DNA from: Salvelinus alpinus
Lineage: Eukaryota > Chordata > Actinopteri > Salmoniformes > Salmonidae
DNA: 64,000 nt
Direction: 5' to 3'
Assembly (NCBI RefSeq): GCF_045679555.1
Contig: NC_092122.1
Location: forward strand, 15,896,565 to 15,960,564
The translations under genes were made by a program, and so were the position numbers. This document shows positions 49,919-59,990 of this stretch, piece after piece; position 1 is the stretch's first letter; every line of letters starts with the position of its first letter. The notes under the pieces are model-generated. The model was given only the letters and a program-made list of their open reading frames with translations, was not told where the DNA came from and searched no databases.

Positions 49919-51458
49919 GCACCTCAGCCACGCTCAAGGTCCTAAACGATATCATAACCTCCATCGATAAGAGACAATACTGTGCAGCTGTATTCATAGA
50001 CCTGGCCAAGGCTTTCGACTCTGTCAATCACCACATTCTTATCGGCAGACTCAACAGCCTTGGTTTCTCAAATGACTGCCTCGCCTGGTTCACCAACTAC
50101 TTCTCAGACAGAGTTCAGTGTGTCAAATCCGAGGGCCTGTTGTCCGGACCTCTGGCAGTCTCTATGGGGGTGCCACAGGGTTCAATTCTTGGGCCGACTC
50201 TTTTCTCTGTATACATCAATGATGTTGCTCTTGCTGCTGGTGATTCTCTGATCCACCTCTATGCAGACGATACCATTCTGTATACTTCTGGCCCTTCTTT
50301 GGACACTGTGTTAACTAACCTCCAGACGAGCTTCAACGCCATACAACTCTCCTTCCGTGGCCTCCAACCGCTCTTAAAGGCAAGTAAAACTAAATGCATG
50401 TTCTTCAACCGATCGCTACCAGCACCTGCCCGCACGTCCAGCATCACTACTCTGGACGGTTCTGACTTAGAATATGTGGACATCTACAAATACCTAGGTG
50501 TCTGGTTAGACTGTAAACTCTCCTTCCTTCCTTCACATTAAGCATCTCCAATCCAAAATTAAATCTAGAATCGGCTTCCTGTTTCGCAACAAATGTAACG
50601 GGTGTCGTCGTCGGATGAAGAGGAATCGGACCAAAGCGCAGCGTGGTAAGTGTTCATGACTTTTTATTTAAACTGAACACTAAACAAAAATAACAAAGTG
50701 AATAACCGAAACCGAAACAGTCCTGTCAGGTGCAAAACACTAAACAGAAAACAACTACCCACAAAAACCATGTGGGAAAACGCTACATAAGTATGGTTCC
50801 CAATCAGAGACAACGATAGTCAGCTGTTCCTGATTGAGAACCATACCCGGCCAAAACAAAGAAATACAAAAACATAGAAAAAAGAACATAGAATGCCCAA
50901 CCAAATCACACCCTGACCAAACCAAAATAGAGACATAAAAAGCTCTCTACGGTCAGGGCGTGACAACAAAGCATCCTTCACTCATGCTGCCAAACATACC
51001 TTTGTAAAACTGACTATTCTACCGATCCTTGACTTCGGCGATGTAATTTACAAAATAGCCTCCAACACTCTACTCAGCAAATTGGATGCAGTCTATCACA
51101 GTGCCATCCGTTTTGTCAAAGCCCCATATACTACCCACCACTGCGACCTGTATGCTCTCGTTGGCTGGCCCTCGCTTCTTATTCGTCGCCAAACCCACTG
51201 GCTCCAGGTAATCTATAAGCTTTTGGAAGGTAATGCCCCGCCTTATCTCAGCTCACTGGTCACCATAGCAGCACCCATCCGTAGCATGCGCTCCAGCAGG
51301 TATATTTCACTGGTCACCCCCAAAGCCAATTCCTCTTTGGTCGCCTTTCCTTCCAGTGCTCTGCTGCCAATGACTGGAATGAATTGCAAAAATCACTGAA
51401 GCTGGAGACTCATATCTCCCTCACTAACTCTAAGCACCAGCTGTTAGAGCAGCTCAGA
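49919..51458 (+). pseudogene. LINE reverse transcriptase relic
   Basis: The frame contains RT motif A (VFIDLAKAFDSVNH), motif B (GVPQGSILGPTLFSVYIND) and motif C (LYADDTILY), so the polymerase aspartates are kept. A frame change occurs near 50530 before the stop at 50539. Coding similarity then continues in another frame (IKSRIGFLFRNK) up to the solo LTR. It resumes after it (ASFTHAAKHTF, ILDFGDVIYKIASNTLLSKL, LLIRRQTHWLQVIYKLLEG). N-terminal endonuclease and RT fingers are lost by 5' truncation. The clade is probably L2/CR1-like or Rex1-like; I cannot decide without alignment. Confidence 0.88.
50594..50965 (-). mobile_element. Solo LTR, 372 bp, inside the LINE
   Basis: Plus-strand ends TGTAACGGGTGTCG and GGTCAGGGCGTGACA; flanks ACAAA at 50589-50593 and 50966-50970. 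Deleting it with one ACAAA restores the LINE frame FRNKASFTHAAKH exactly. Family member with 40249-40592 and 54045-54436. Confidence 0.92.
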
Positions 51459-51869
51459 GATCACTGCACCTGTACATAGCCCATCTTGAAAATAGCCCAT
51501 CCAACTACCTCATCCCCATACTGTTATTTTTGTTGTAGTTGCTCGTTTGCACCCCAGTATCTCTACTTGCACATTCATCTTCTGCACATCTATCACTCCA
51601 GTGTTTAATTGCTAAATTGTAATTATTTCACCACTATGGCCTATTTATTGCCTTACCTCCCTTATCTTACCTCATTTGCACACACTGTATATAGACTTTT
51701 TTTATATTGTGTTATTGACTGTATGTTTGTTTTATTCCATGTGTAACTCTGTGTTGTTTGTGTCGCACTGCTTTGCTTTATCTTGGCCAGGTCGCAGTTG
51801 TATATGAGAACTTATTCTCAACTAGCCTACCTGGTTAAATAAAGTTGAAATAAAATAAATAAGCCTTTG

Positions 51870-52571
51870 TGGAAGTGTTAACTTGCTTTTGGCAATAGTT
51901 CATGATGCCGAGTCCTAGATTAATTTAGGATGTTAATAACTACAGTAACTAACTTCTGCACAAGTCACGCATTTATATCAATCGGGCATTTACACAGTTT
52001 GAGTACCTTGTGCGTATCTCAAATTCGCATTCAACCTATTGTGACCAAGGAGGAAGAGTTCACAGAACTAGAAAGTACAGTGCAGTAAGTGATTGGTAAG
52101 TAAGAGATTGTGAAAAGTCATGATCATGACACTCCAATGTTCATATCAACTATTTAAGAACTTGAGCTCCCTAAATCAATACCACTGATTGCATACTTTC
52201 CTCTTCAGCGAGGAAAGATATTCCAGAAACTAATGTCTGAAGGGTCCCTGTTTAGAAACCACTCGGGGACTCTGTGGCTCAATAGCCAATCAGCTGAGAG
52301 CTCTCCATAACAGCATTAACCACAATACACCATTAAGGAACTCTGAAGTCAAGTTGAACAATCAGACCTGTCCCTGACTAAAGCCTGCTGCTGGAGCCAA
52401 ATCAAAAGGTTGGCAGAAAAGGCTCCTGAGGCAGCAATGAATAAAACAAACAAGTTGCTAACACAATTTCTCTGCACAGTAAACAAAGAAATGCTCCGGT
52501 AAATTGGAACTATTAAGAGGTGCAAGGTAATTATTCTGATCAATAGCAAAAGAGACACATCAACATTTAAC
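51870..52571. other. Intergenic DNA, nothing recognised
   Basis: About 700 bp without a recognised feature. Confidence 0.45.
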
Positions 52572-52661
52572 AGACAGAACTCCTATTTTGCTGTCCAGTT
52601 CATCTCAATTCACAGCAATTCATCTAATCTCCAAGTGCCCTCTCCTGTTCTCACCATCTAA
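52572..52661. repeat. 90-bp segment, copy 1 (outside the transposon)
   Basis: Matches 52933-53022 over 90 bp with one difference (CAATTC versus CAATTA), at an offset of 361 bp. Copy 1 lies in DNA flanking the Sleeping Beauty-like element. Confidence 0.95.
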
Positions 52662-52798
52662 AGGGCTTTCATATCCAGCCCTCTCACCGTTCTCTTTCTC
52701 CCTCCTTCTCCACGTCATTCTCCTCCTCCTTGACCACCTACTCCTTCCCATCCTCCTCTTGCTCCTATGCTTCCCCTTCTCCTCTACCTCCTCCAATG
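52662..52798. other. Pyrimidine-rich spacer
   Basis: CT-rich sequence between the 90-bp segment and the first transposase codons. The transposon's left inverted repeat, expected here, is absent. Confidence 0.6.
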
Positions 52799-53860
52799 GA
52801 GGCCTCCACAAGTCTGGTTCATCCTTAGGAGCAATCTCCAAACACCTGAAGGCACCCCCTTCATCTGTACAAACAATAGTACGCAAGTATAAACACCATG
52901 GGACGACGTAGCAATCATACCGCTCAGGAAGGAGACAGAACTCCTATTTTGCTGTCCAGTTCATCTCAATTCACAGCAATTAATCTAATCTCCAAGTGCC
53001 CTCTCCTGTTCTCACCATCTAACCGTTCTGTCTCCTAGAGATTAACGTACTTTGGTGCGAAAGGTGCAAATCACTCCCAGAACAACAGCAAAGGACCTTG
53101 TAAAGATGCCGGAGGAAACAGGTACAAAAGTATCTATATCCACAGTAAAACGAGTCCTATATCGACAACACCTGAAAGGCCGCTCAGCAAGGAAGAAGCC
53201 ACTGCTCCAAAACCGCCATAAAAAAGCCAGACTAAGTTTTGCAACTGCACATGGGGATAAAGATCGTACTTTTTGGAGAAATGTCCTCTGGTCTGATGAA
53301 ACAAAAATGAAACTGTTTGGCCATAATGACCATCGTTATGTTTGGGAGGAAAAAGGGGGAGGCTTGCAAGCCAAAGAACACCATCCCAGCCGTGAAGCAC
53401 GGGGGTGGCGGCATCATGTTGTGGGGGGGCTTTTCTGCAGGAGGGACTGGTGCACTTCACAAAATAGATGGCATAATGTGGGAGAACAATTATGTGGATA
53501 TATTGAAGCAACATCTCAAGACATCAGTCAGGAAGTTAAAGCTTTCACAAATGGGTCTTCTAAATGGATAATGACCCCAAGCATACTTCCAAAGTTGTAG
53601 CAAAATGGCTTAAGGACATCAAAGTCAAGGTATTGGAGTGACCATCACAAAGCCCTGACCTCAATCCTATAGAACATTTGTGGGCAGAACTGAAAAAGCG
53701 TGTGCGAGCAAGGAGGCCTTCAAACCTGACTCAGTTACACCAGCTCTGTCAGGAGGAATGGGACAAAATTCACCCAACTTATTGTGGGAAGCTTTTGGAA
53801 GGCTTCTCGAAACGTTTGACCCAAGTTAAACAATTTAAAGGCAATGTTACCAAACACTAA
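52799..53860 (+). pseudogene. SB-type Tc1 transposase relic
   Basis: Remains of a DD34E transposase. The first helix-turn-helix part (LHKSGSSLGAISKHLKAPPS, SVQTIVRKYKHHG) lies at 52799-52932, then a 90-bp copy of flanking DNA interrupts (52933-53022). The second part carries [77 protein letters not shown] and [17 protein letters not shown], ending at TAA 53858-53860. All three catalytic residues survive. Breaks: an extra G near 53343, a TAA before MDNDPKH (53561-53575 region) and a TGA after KVLE near 53638. The N-terminal Met region is absent. Confidence 0.93.
52933..53022. repeat. 90-bp segment, copy 2 (inside the transposase gene)
   Basis: Copy of 52572-52661 lying between GGAAGGAGAC and CGTTCTGTCTCC. 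From the known family order these two motifs should be nearly adjacent. This is therefore a templated filler insertion of flanking genomic DNA into the transposon. Confidence 0.9.
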
Positions 53861-54044
53861 TTGAGTGTATGTAAACTTCTGACCCACTGGGAATGTGATG
53901 AAATAAATAAAGCTGAAATAAATAATTCTCTCTACTATTATTCTGACATTTCACATTCTTAAAATAAAGTGGTGATCCTAACTGACCTAAGACAGGGAGT
54001 TTTTACTAGGATTATATGTCAGGAATTGTGAAAAACTGAGTTTA

Positions 54045-54436
54045 TGTAACGGCTGTCGTAGTCGTTCTCCTCCTCAGACGAGGAGGAGCATGGATCGGAC
54101 CAAGATGCAGAGTAGTTAGGGTTCATTATTTAATGAAAAATCAACAAAAGACTTCAAAATACAAAAACCAGCAAACGTGACTAACCCGAAACAGTCCTGT
54201 GTGGCCCAAACGCTGACACAGGAACAAACACCCACAAAACTCAAGTGAAACCCAGGCTGCCTAAGTATGATTCTCAATCAGGGACAACGATTGACAGCTG
54301 TCTCTGATTGAGAATCATACCAGGCCGAACACAAAATCCCAACATAGAAAATCAAACCTAGACCAACCCACCCAACTCACGCCCTGACCAACTAAAACAA
54401 ATACAAAACAAAGGAAAACAGGTCAGGAACGTGACA
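54045..54436 (-). repeat. 3' LTR (392 bp)
   Basis: Minus-strand ends TGTCACGTTCCTGACC and GACAGCCGTTACA. It contains an inverted repeat at 54268-54320 (GATTCTCAATCAGGGACAAC facing GTCTCTGATTGAGAATC) shared with the two solo LTRs in the window. Confidence 0.93.
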
Positions 54437-54447
54437 GAACCCCCCCC

Positions 54448-56274
54448 TTAAGGTGCGAACTCCGGGCGCACCAGCACAAAGTCTAGGGGAGGGTCTGGGT
54501 GGGCGTCTGTCCACGGTGGCGGCTCTGGCGCTGGTCGTGGTCCCCACCCCACCATTGTCAACCCCCGCTTCCGTGGCCTCCTCCCAATATCCATCCTCCA
54601 TGTCAATCCCACTATTCCAAAGAGCAGTAACAGACTGAAGGGCAGCACCGGACTGAGGGGCAGCACCGGACTGAGGGGCAGCACCGGACTGAGGGGCAGC
54701 ACCGGACTGAGGGGCAGCACCGGACTGAGGGGCAGCACCGGACTGAGGGGCGGATCCTGGCTGGCTGGCCCTGGCGGATCCTGGCTGGCTGGCTCTGGCG
54801 GATCCTGGCTGGCGGAAGGCTCTGGCGGATCCTGGCTGGCGGAAGGCTCTGGCGGATCCTGGCTGGCGGAAGGCTCTGGCGGATCCTGGCTGGCGGAAGG
54901 CTCTGGCGGATCCTGGCTGGCGGAAGGCTCTGGCGGATCCTGGCTGGCGGAAGGCTCTGGCCGAGCCTGGCTGGCGGAAGGCTCTGGCGGATCCTGGCTG
55001 GCTGGCTCTGGCGGATCCTGTCTGGCTGGCTCTGGCGGATCCTGGCTGGACGGCTCTGGCTGGTCCTGGCTGGACGGCTCTGGCTGGTCCTGGCTGGACG
55101 GCTCTGGCTGGTCCTGGCTGGACGGCTCTGGCTGGTCCTGGCTGGACGGCTCTGGCTGGTCCTGGCTGGACGGCTCTGAAAGCTCGGGACAGACGGGCAG
55201 CGCTGGGCAGGCAGACAGTTCAGACAGCGCTGGGAAGGCAGGCAGTTCAGACAGCGCTGGGAAGGCAGGCAGTTCAGACAGCGCTGGGAAGGCAGGCAGT
55301 TCAGACTCAGGCTGCGCTGAGCAGGCAAGCAGCGCAGGCGGCGTTGGGCAGACGGCCGACTCTGACCTGCTGAGGCGCACAGTAGGCCTGGTGCGTGGTG
55401 CCGGAACTGGAGGCACTGGGCTGGAGACACGCACCACAGGGAGAGTGCGTGGAGGAGCAACAGGGCTCTGGAAATGCACTGGAAGCCTGGTGCGTGGTGT
55501 CGGCACTGATGGTACTGGGCTGGGGTGGGAAGGTGGCGCCGGATATACCGGACCGGTCTTGAGCACCGAGCCTCCCCAACCTTACCAGGTTGAATGGTCC
55601 CCGTAGCCCTGCCAGTGCGGCGAGGTGGAATAACCCGCACTGGGCTATGCAGGCGAACCGGGGACACCACCTGTAAGGCTGGTGCCATGTACGCCGGCCC
55701 GAGGAGACGTACTGGAGGCCAGATATGTTGGGCCGGCTTCATGGCACCCGGCTCGATGCCCAACCTAGCCCTACCAGTGCGGCAAGGTGGAATAGCCCGC
55801 ACTGGGCTAAGCACGCGTACTGGGGACACCGTGCGCTCCACCGCATAACACGGTGTCTGACCAGTACGACGCCCTCTCACTCCACGGTAAGCCCGGGGAG
55901 TTGGCTCAGGTATCCAACCCGGCTTCGCCACACTCCCCTTTACCCCCCCCCCCAAGAAATTTTTGGGTGAGCCTCTCGGGCTTCCAGCCTCTCTTACGTG
56001 CTGCCTCCTCAATCCACCGCTCCTGGGCTGTGGCTGCCTCCTTCTCCTCCCGAGAGCGGCGATTCTCTCCAACCTTTGCCCAGGGTCCTTTCCCGTCTAG
56101 GATTTCCTCCCATGTCCATTCCTCTTTTCCCCATTGCTGTTGTTCTTGCCTTCCTTCTCCACTCCGCTTGGTCCTGTTTGGGTGGGTGTTTCTGTAACGG
56201 CTGTCGTAGTCGTTCTCCTCCTCAGACGAGGAGGAGCATGGATCGGACCAAGATGCAGAGTAGTTAGGGTTCAT
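54448..56274 (-). pseudogene. LTR-element internal reading frame, repeat-built, frameshifted
   Basis: Three minus-strand frames follow one another. First, 56274-55906 begins in the LTR and encodes a charged segment with EEWTWEEILDGKGPWAK. Next, after a homopolymer of eleven C at 55941-55951, a second frame carries SPVRVLSPVRAIPPCRTGRA-like segments. Finally, from about 55566 a third frame (PSHPSPVPSVPTPRTR...) runs to a stop at 54448 next to the polypurine tract. The last frame is built of in-frame repeats: FPALSELPA (27 bp), QPEPSSQD (24 bp), PPEPSASQD (27 bp) and SPVLPL (18 bp). It ends with a hydrophobic SPVLPFSLLLLFGIVGLTW and a Pro-rich tail. I infer one ancestral ORF of roughly 600 codons. 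I do not recognise a domain; a gag-like or accessory role is only a guess. Confidence 0.5.
54640..55310. repeat. Four adjoining minisatellites, units 18/27/24/27 bp
   Basis: From left to right: GGCAGCACCGGACTGAGG (18 bp, about 6-7 copies), a 27-bp unit with GATCCTGGCTGGCGGAAGG (about 8), a 24-bp unit with GCTGGACGGCTCTGGCTGG (about 6), and a 27-bp unit with CAGCGCTGGGAAGGCAGGC (3-4). Every unit is a multiple of three, so the frame survives copy-number change. Confidence 0.93.
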
Positions 56275-56584
56275 TATTTAATGAAAAATCAACAAAACAC
56301 TTCAAAATACAAAAACCAGCAAACGTGACTAACCCGAAACAGTCCTGTGTGGCCCAAACGCTGACACAGGAACAAACACCCACAAAACTCAAGTGAAACA
56401 CAGGCTGCCTAAGTATGATTCTCAATCAGGGACAACGATTGACAGCTGTCTCTGATTGAGAATCATACCAGGCCGAACACACATTCCCAACATATAAAAT
56501 CAAACCTAGACCAACCCACCCAACTCACGCCCTGACCAACTAAAACAAATACAAAACAAAGGAAAACAGGTCAGGAACGTGACA
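56193..56584 (-). repeat. 5' LTR (392 bp)
   Basis: Same length as the 3' LTR. An ATG at 56274-56272, inside the LTR, opens a frame (MNPNYSASWSDPCSSSSEEE) that runs into the internal region. Confidence 0.93.
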
Positions 56585-56590
56585 GTTTAA

Positions 56591-58016
56591 AACTTCTTAT
56601 GGCTCAAGTCCCGGTAACGGGACCGATATGACAACAGCCAGTCGAAGTGCAGGGCGCCAAATTCCAAAAACAGAAATCTCATAATTAAAATTCCTCAGAC
56701 ATTCATGTGTTTTATATAATTTTAAAGGTAATCTTGTTGTTAATCCCACCAAAGTGTCCGATTTCAAATAGGCTTTTCAGCGAAAGCACTACAAACGATT
56801 ATGTTAGGTCACCACAAAACCACAATAAGCATAGCCATTTTTTCCAGCTAAATATAGCTTCACAAAAACCAGAATAGAGATAAAATGAATCACTAACCTT
56901 CGATTATTTTCATCAGATGACACTCATAGGACTTCATGTTACACAATACATGCATGTTTTGTTTGATTAAATACATATTTATATCAAAAAATCTGAGTTT
57001 ACATTGAGGCGACTAGATACATTAGTTGCAAAAACATCAAGTGACTTTGCATAGCCCATCGTTTCAACAGAAATACTCATCATAAATATAGATGATAATA
57101 CAAGTTATACACATTGAATTATAGATATACCTCTCCTTAATGCAACCGCTGTGTCAGATTTCAAAAAAACTTTACGGAAAAAGAAATGCACGCTATAATC
57201 TGAGACGGCGCTCAAAAGTAGCATACCACAGCTGCAAAGATGGCGTCAACATAAACACGAAAATACATGATAAATATTCCATTACCTTTGATGATCTACA
57301 TCAGAAAGCACACCAGGAATCCCAGGTCCACAATAAATGTTTGTTTTGTTCGGAAAAAATCTGTTATTTATGTCCAATTGTTAGTGCGTTTGGTAAACAT
57401 GTCCAAACGCTAATTCTGGTCAGCTTTATATCGGACAAAAACTTCAAAATGTGATATTACCGGTCGAAGAAACATTTCAAACTAAGTACTGAATCAATCA
57501 TTAGGATGTTTTTAACATATAGCTTCAATAAAGTTCCAACCGGAGTATTCGTTCTTGTCTGCGTGAGCAATGGAACGTAGGTGACTTCCATGAAAAAAAA
57601 GCATGATCAGAAAATGGCTGCTTGTAGGACACCTGACTGATTCTGCTATCATTCTCTCCCACAACATCATAGAAGTCTCATTGAAATTTCTATTGATGGT
57701 TGAGATCTAGTGGAACCCCTAGGCAGTGCAGCATCATTCATAACTGAAGTGGATTTCTTAAGGGACTCTGGTGAATACATACAGGCTCAGATTTCTGACT
57801 TCCTGTTTTGATTTCAACTCAGGATTTTGCCTGCCAATATGAGTTCTGTTAATCTCACAGACATAATTCAAACAGTTTTAGAAACTTTAGAGTGTTTTCT
57901 ATCCAATACTAATAATACTATGCAAATATTAGGAACTATGACTGAGGAGCAGGCCGTTTGATATGGGCACCTTTCATCCAAGCTACTCAATACTGCCCCT
58001 TCAGCCATAAGAAGTT
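56591..58016. mobile_element. TTAA-targeting element, 1,426 bp (piggyBac-type)
   Basis: Perfect 14-bp terminal inverted repeats AACTTCTTATGGCT at 56591 and its complement ending at 58016, each flanked by TTAA (56587-56590, 58017-58020). No transposase frame is visible, so it is non-autonomous. I recall the end sequence as highly repeated in salmonids. Confidence 0.85.
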
Positions 58017-58068
58017 TTAAAAGTATTTGGCTAAGGTGTATGTAAACTTCCGACTTCAACTATATATC

Positions 58069-58258
58069 CCAGACTCTGACATTGCTTGTTCTGGTATTTC
58101 TTAATGTCTATCGTTTTACTTTCTAGATAATGTGCGTATTGTTTTGTATTGCTAGGTATTATTACTGCATTGTTAGAGCTAGAAACACAAACATTTCGCT
58201 GCACCTGCGATAACATCTGCAAATCTGTGTACGCGACCAATAAACTTTGACTTTGATT
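58069..58258 (+). repeat. Salmonid interspersed repeat (retroposon tail)
   Basis: Contains 'gctagaaacacaaacatttc' and 'gcgaccaataaactttgact' and ends TTTGATT. Such tails recur in salmonid DNA from memory. It starts just beyond the SB-like right end. Confidence 0.55.
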
Positions 58259-59814
58259 AGATTTTCCTCCCCTCTCCATACTCCATCAATGTGGTCTTCC
58301 ATCTACACACAGCCTGCGAGACACACCCTGTGTGGCTCAGGTCTCAGGACACATTAATGCACTGGCCTTTCCCTTAATAACTGATGATCAGCTTTCCAAT
58401 GACTTTATAATCTCTCTCTTAGGCCAGCTCCTCTAGCACCAGGGCTAATGCTGCCTCCCCCCTCTGTCTCTCCCGTCTGTCTCTACCCCTCTCTGTCTCC
58501 ACTTCTCCCTCTGTCTCTATCCCCACCTTTGTCCTCTGGACCCAAAGCCATTAAAGATGATATCGGCCGGGGCCACAACCTATGCTTCCTGCCTCCTCCT
58601 CAGTCAGTATGGCTACCTTTAATATGATGATATGGTATGTTGGGAGAACCTACGGCTGATGAACACAGTACAATCTAAAGGGTAGCAAGACTGTTACAGT
58701 AAGACTATAAGAGTAAAAATATCACCAGGGATGCAGTTGAGGGTAAACACTAGTCCCCACCCACCCGTCATCTTGACAGGTGTTGAGAGTTTACTTGTTC
58801 TACTACTACATCCCTGAACACAACACTGCACCTAGTACAAGGGTAAAAGCCTTGGTTTCATCATAACATTTTGATTTTCTACTGTACTTTGCATTACATT
58901 TTCATGTTTTTCTTTTTCAGGTAAAGGATAGCCCCAAGATGGAAAACCACACAGGTGTGTATACTGAGGGAAATGAATAACACTCCAAAACCCAACATCA
59001 CACATTTGTAGCTCAAAACCTGGAAGACCTGTGTGGATGGGGGAGGAGAGGGTCCTCTGGTCAAGATAGAAAGAGATGTCAATTAGACTTCCAACACTCC
59101 TACCTGACCGTGAATCTTTTAAAGACCCAACCTTGATTTCTTTATAGGACATCTTATTACCATGAGAGCTCAAGGAGATATTTCCTTTCTTAAATTGAAA
59201 GCAGGACGATCTGTCCCCCCAAAAAATAACACACTTAAAAGTATAATAAATAGAAAGACAAATGGCCAAAGAGGAGCCCAAATAATGACTTATTTAGAAA
59301 TGAAAAGTAATACCTTTCCTCTCGCCCCAAGAAAGAGACACAGATAGAGGGGGCAAGGAGAAAAATTGAGGTAATTCTCCAAACGAATCATTTCCAAACC
59401 TGTGAACGTCGCCCACCCTGCTTTGAGGGACTCTTGGGATGCACAATCTCCAAATCTCCATCTAATTGTCATTCTATTTCTGTCCATTCTCCCTCCTCCC
59501 TATTTTGTAGGCCATCCCATCTTTATCTAACAGATTGAGCAGTGATAGAGAGGTGGTTAACCTCCAATGAAGGATTATTTGGCCAATGAAACGACTAGGA
59601 GGAATTTAGCCCTCCCTCTCACTCCTTGAAATTAAAAGTCGAACATTGCAATCATCTGCCTCTCGATGGACATCCCACTATCCCATCCGTCTGAAGCCAT
59701 GTGGAAAAGTCGATTCAGTTTGTTTGTGTTCCCATGAGAGGAGAGATAAGGAAACTAAATGTCCCCATTCTGTTGATGGCTGAAGAGGAACATAGGCCTC
59801 TATCTATATCAAAT
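58259..59814. other. Intergenic DNA, nothing recognised
   Basis: No gene or element recognised; a CT-rich patch lies at 58455-58525. Confidence 0.45.
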
Positions 59815-59990
59815 GAGGCTGGTGGGAGGAGCTATGGGAGGACAGGCTCATTATGATAGCTCTATCTCAATATGATAGAGTCAAACGTGGTTTCCATATG
59901 TTTGATGTGTTTGATACCGTTCAATTAATTCCATTCCAGCCATTACATCGAGGCCATCCTTTCATAGCTCCTCCCACAAGCTCCTCTATT
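59815..59990. mobile_element. Foldback MITE (GAGGCTGGTGGGAGGAGC type)
   Basis: The left arm GAGGCTGGTGGGAGGAGCTA faces the right arm TAGCTCCTCCCACAAGCTCC. A central 'tttccatatgtttgatgtgt' block is shared with the element at 36949-37121. No coding capacity. Confidence 0.8.

Larger units (their letters stand above)
49905..51861 (+). mobile_element. LINE, 5'-truncated, with solo-LTR insert
   Basis: The insert ends in AAATAAATAA and is flanked by AGCCTTTG at 49897-49904 and 51862-51869, an 8-bp target duplication. The 3' UTR has 'tatatgagaacttattctca' and 'ctacctggttaaataaag', the tail type of abundant salmonid LINEs. A related tail fragment occurs at 62530-62590. The coding part is described separately. 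The 372-bp solo LTR at 50594-50965 splits the reading frame. Confidence 0.88.
54045..56584 (-). mobile_element. Complete non-autonomous LTR retrotransposon, 2.54 kb
   Basis: Two 392-bp LTRs (54045-54436, 56193-56584) differ at five positions by my count, about 1.3 percent. A GTTTA target duplication flanks the element (54040-54044, 56585-56589). A purine tract, TAAGGGGGGGGTTC on the minus strand (54437-54450), abuts the 3' LTR, so the element runs on the minus strand. I could not identify a convincing primer-binding site after the 5' LTR. The 1,756-bp internal region has no reverse transcriptase, RNase H, integrase or protease motif. It carries proline-rich repeat frames. It is probably moved in trans by a related autonomous element. 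Confidence 0.92.
52799..58062 (+). mobile_element. Sleeping Beauty-like Tc1 element, left-truncated, nested
   Basis: The right outer repeat at about 58034-58062 (GTGTATGTAAACTTCCGACT, then TCAACTA) and an inner repeat at about 53866-53893 (GTATGTAAACTTCTGACCCA) are the direct repeats of an SB-type IR/DR end, normally under 200 bp apart. They are now 4.1 kb apart because two elements inserted between them at GTTTAA. The left end and the first codons of the transposase are missing. Transposase remains are described separately. Confidence 0.9.

Noticed and set aside
54612-56072. A 486-codon minus-strand frame as the true LTR-element protein
   Set aside because: It begins at a TTG, not ATG. Its repeat part (PARIRQS...) is the out-of-frame reading of the same minisatellites. 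Only its upstream part probably belongs to the ancestral ORF.
56193-56584. Infectious endogenous retrovirus
   Set aside because: No polymerase, integrase, protease or envelope motif between the LTRs; the element is non-autonomous.
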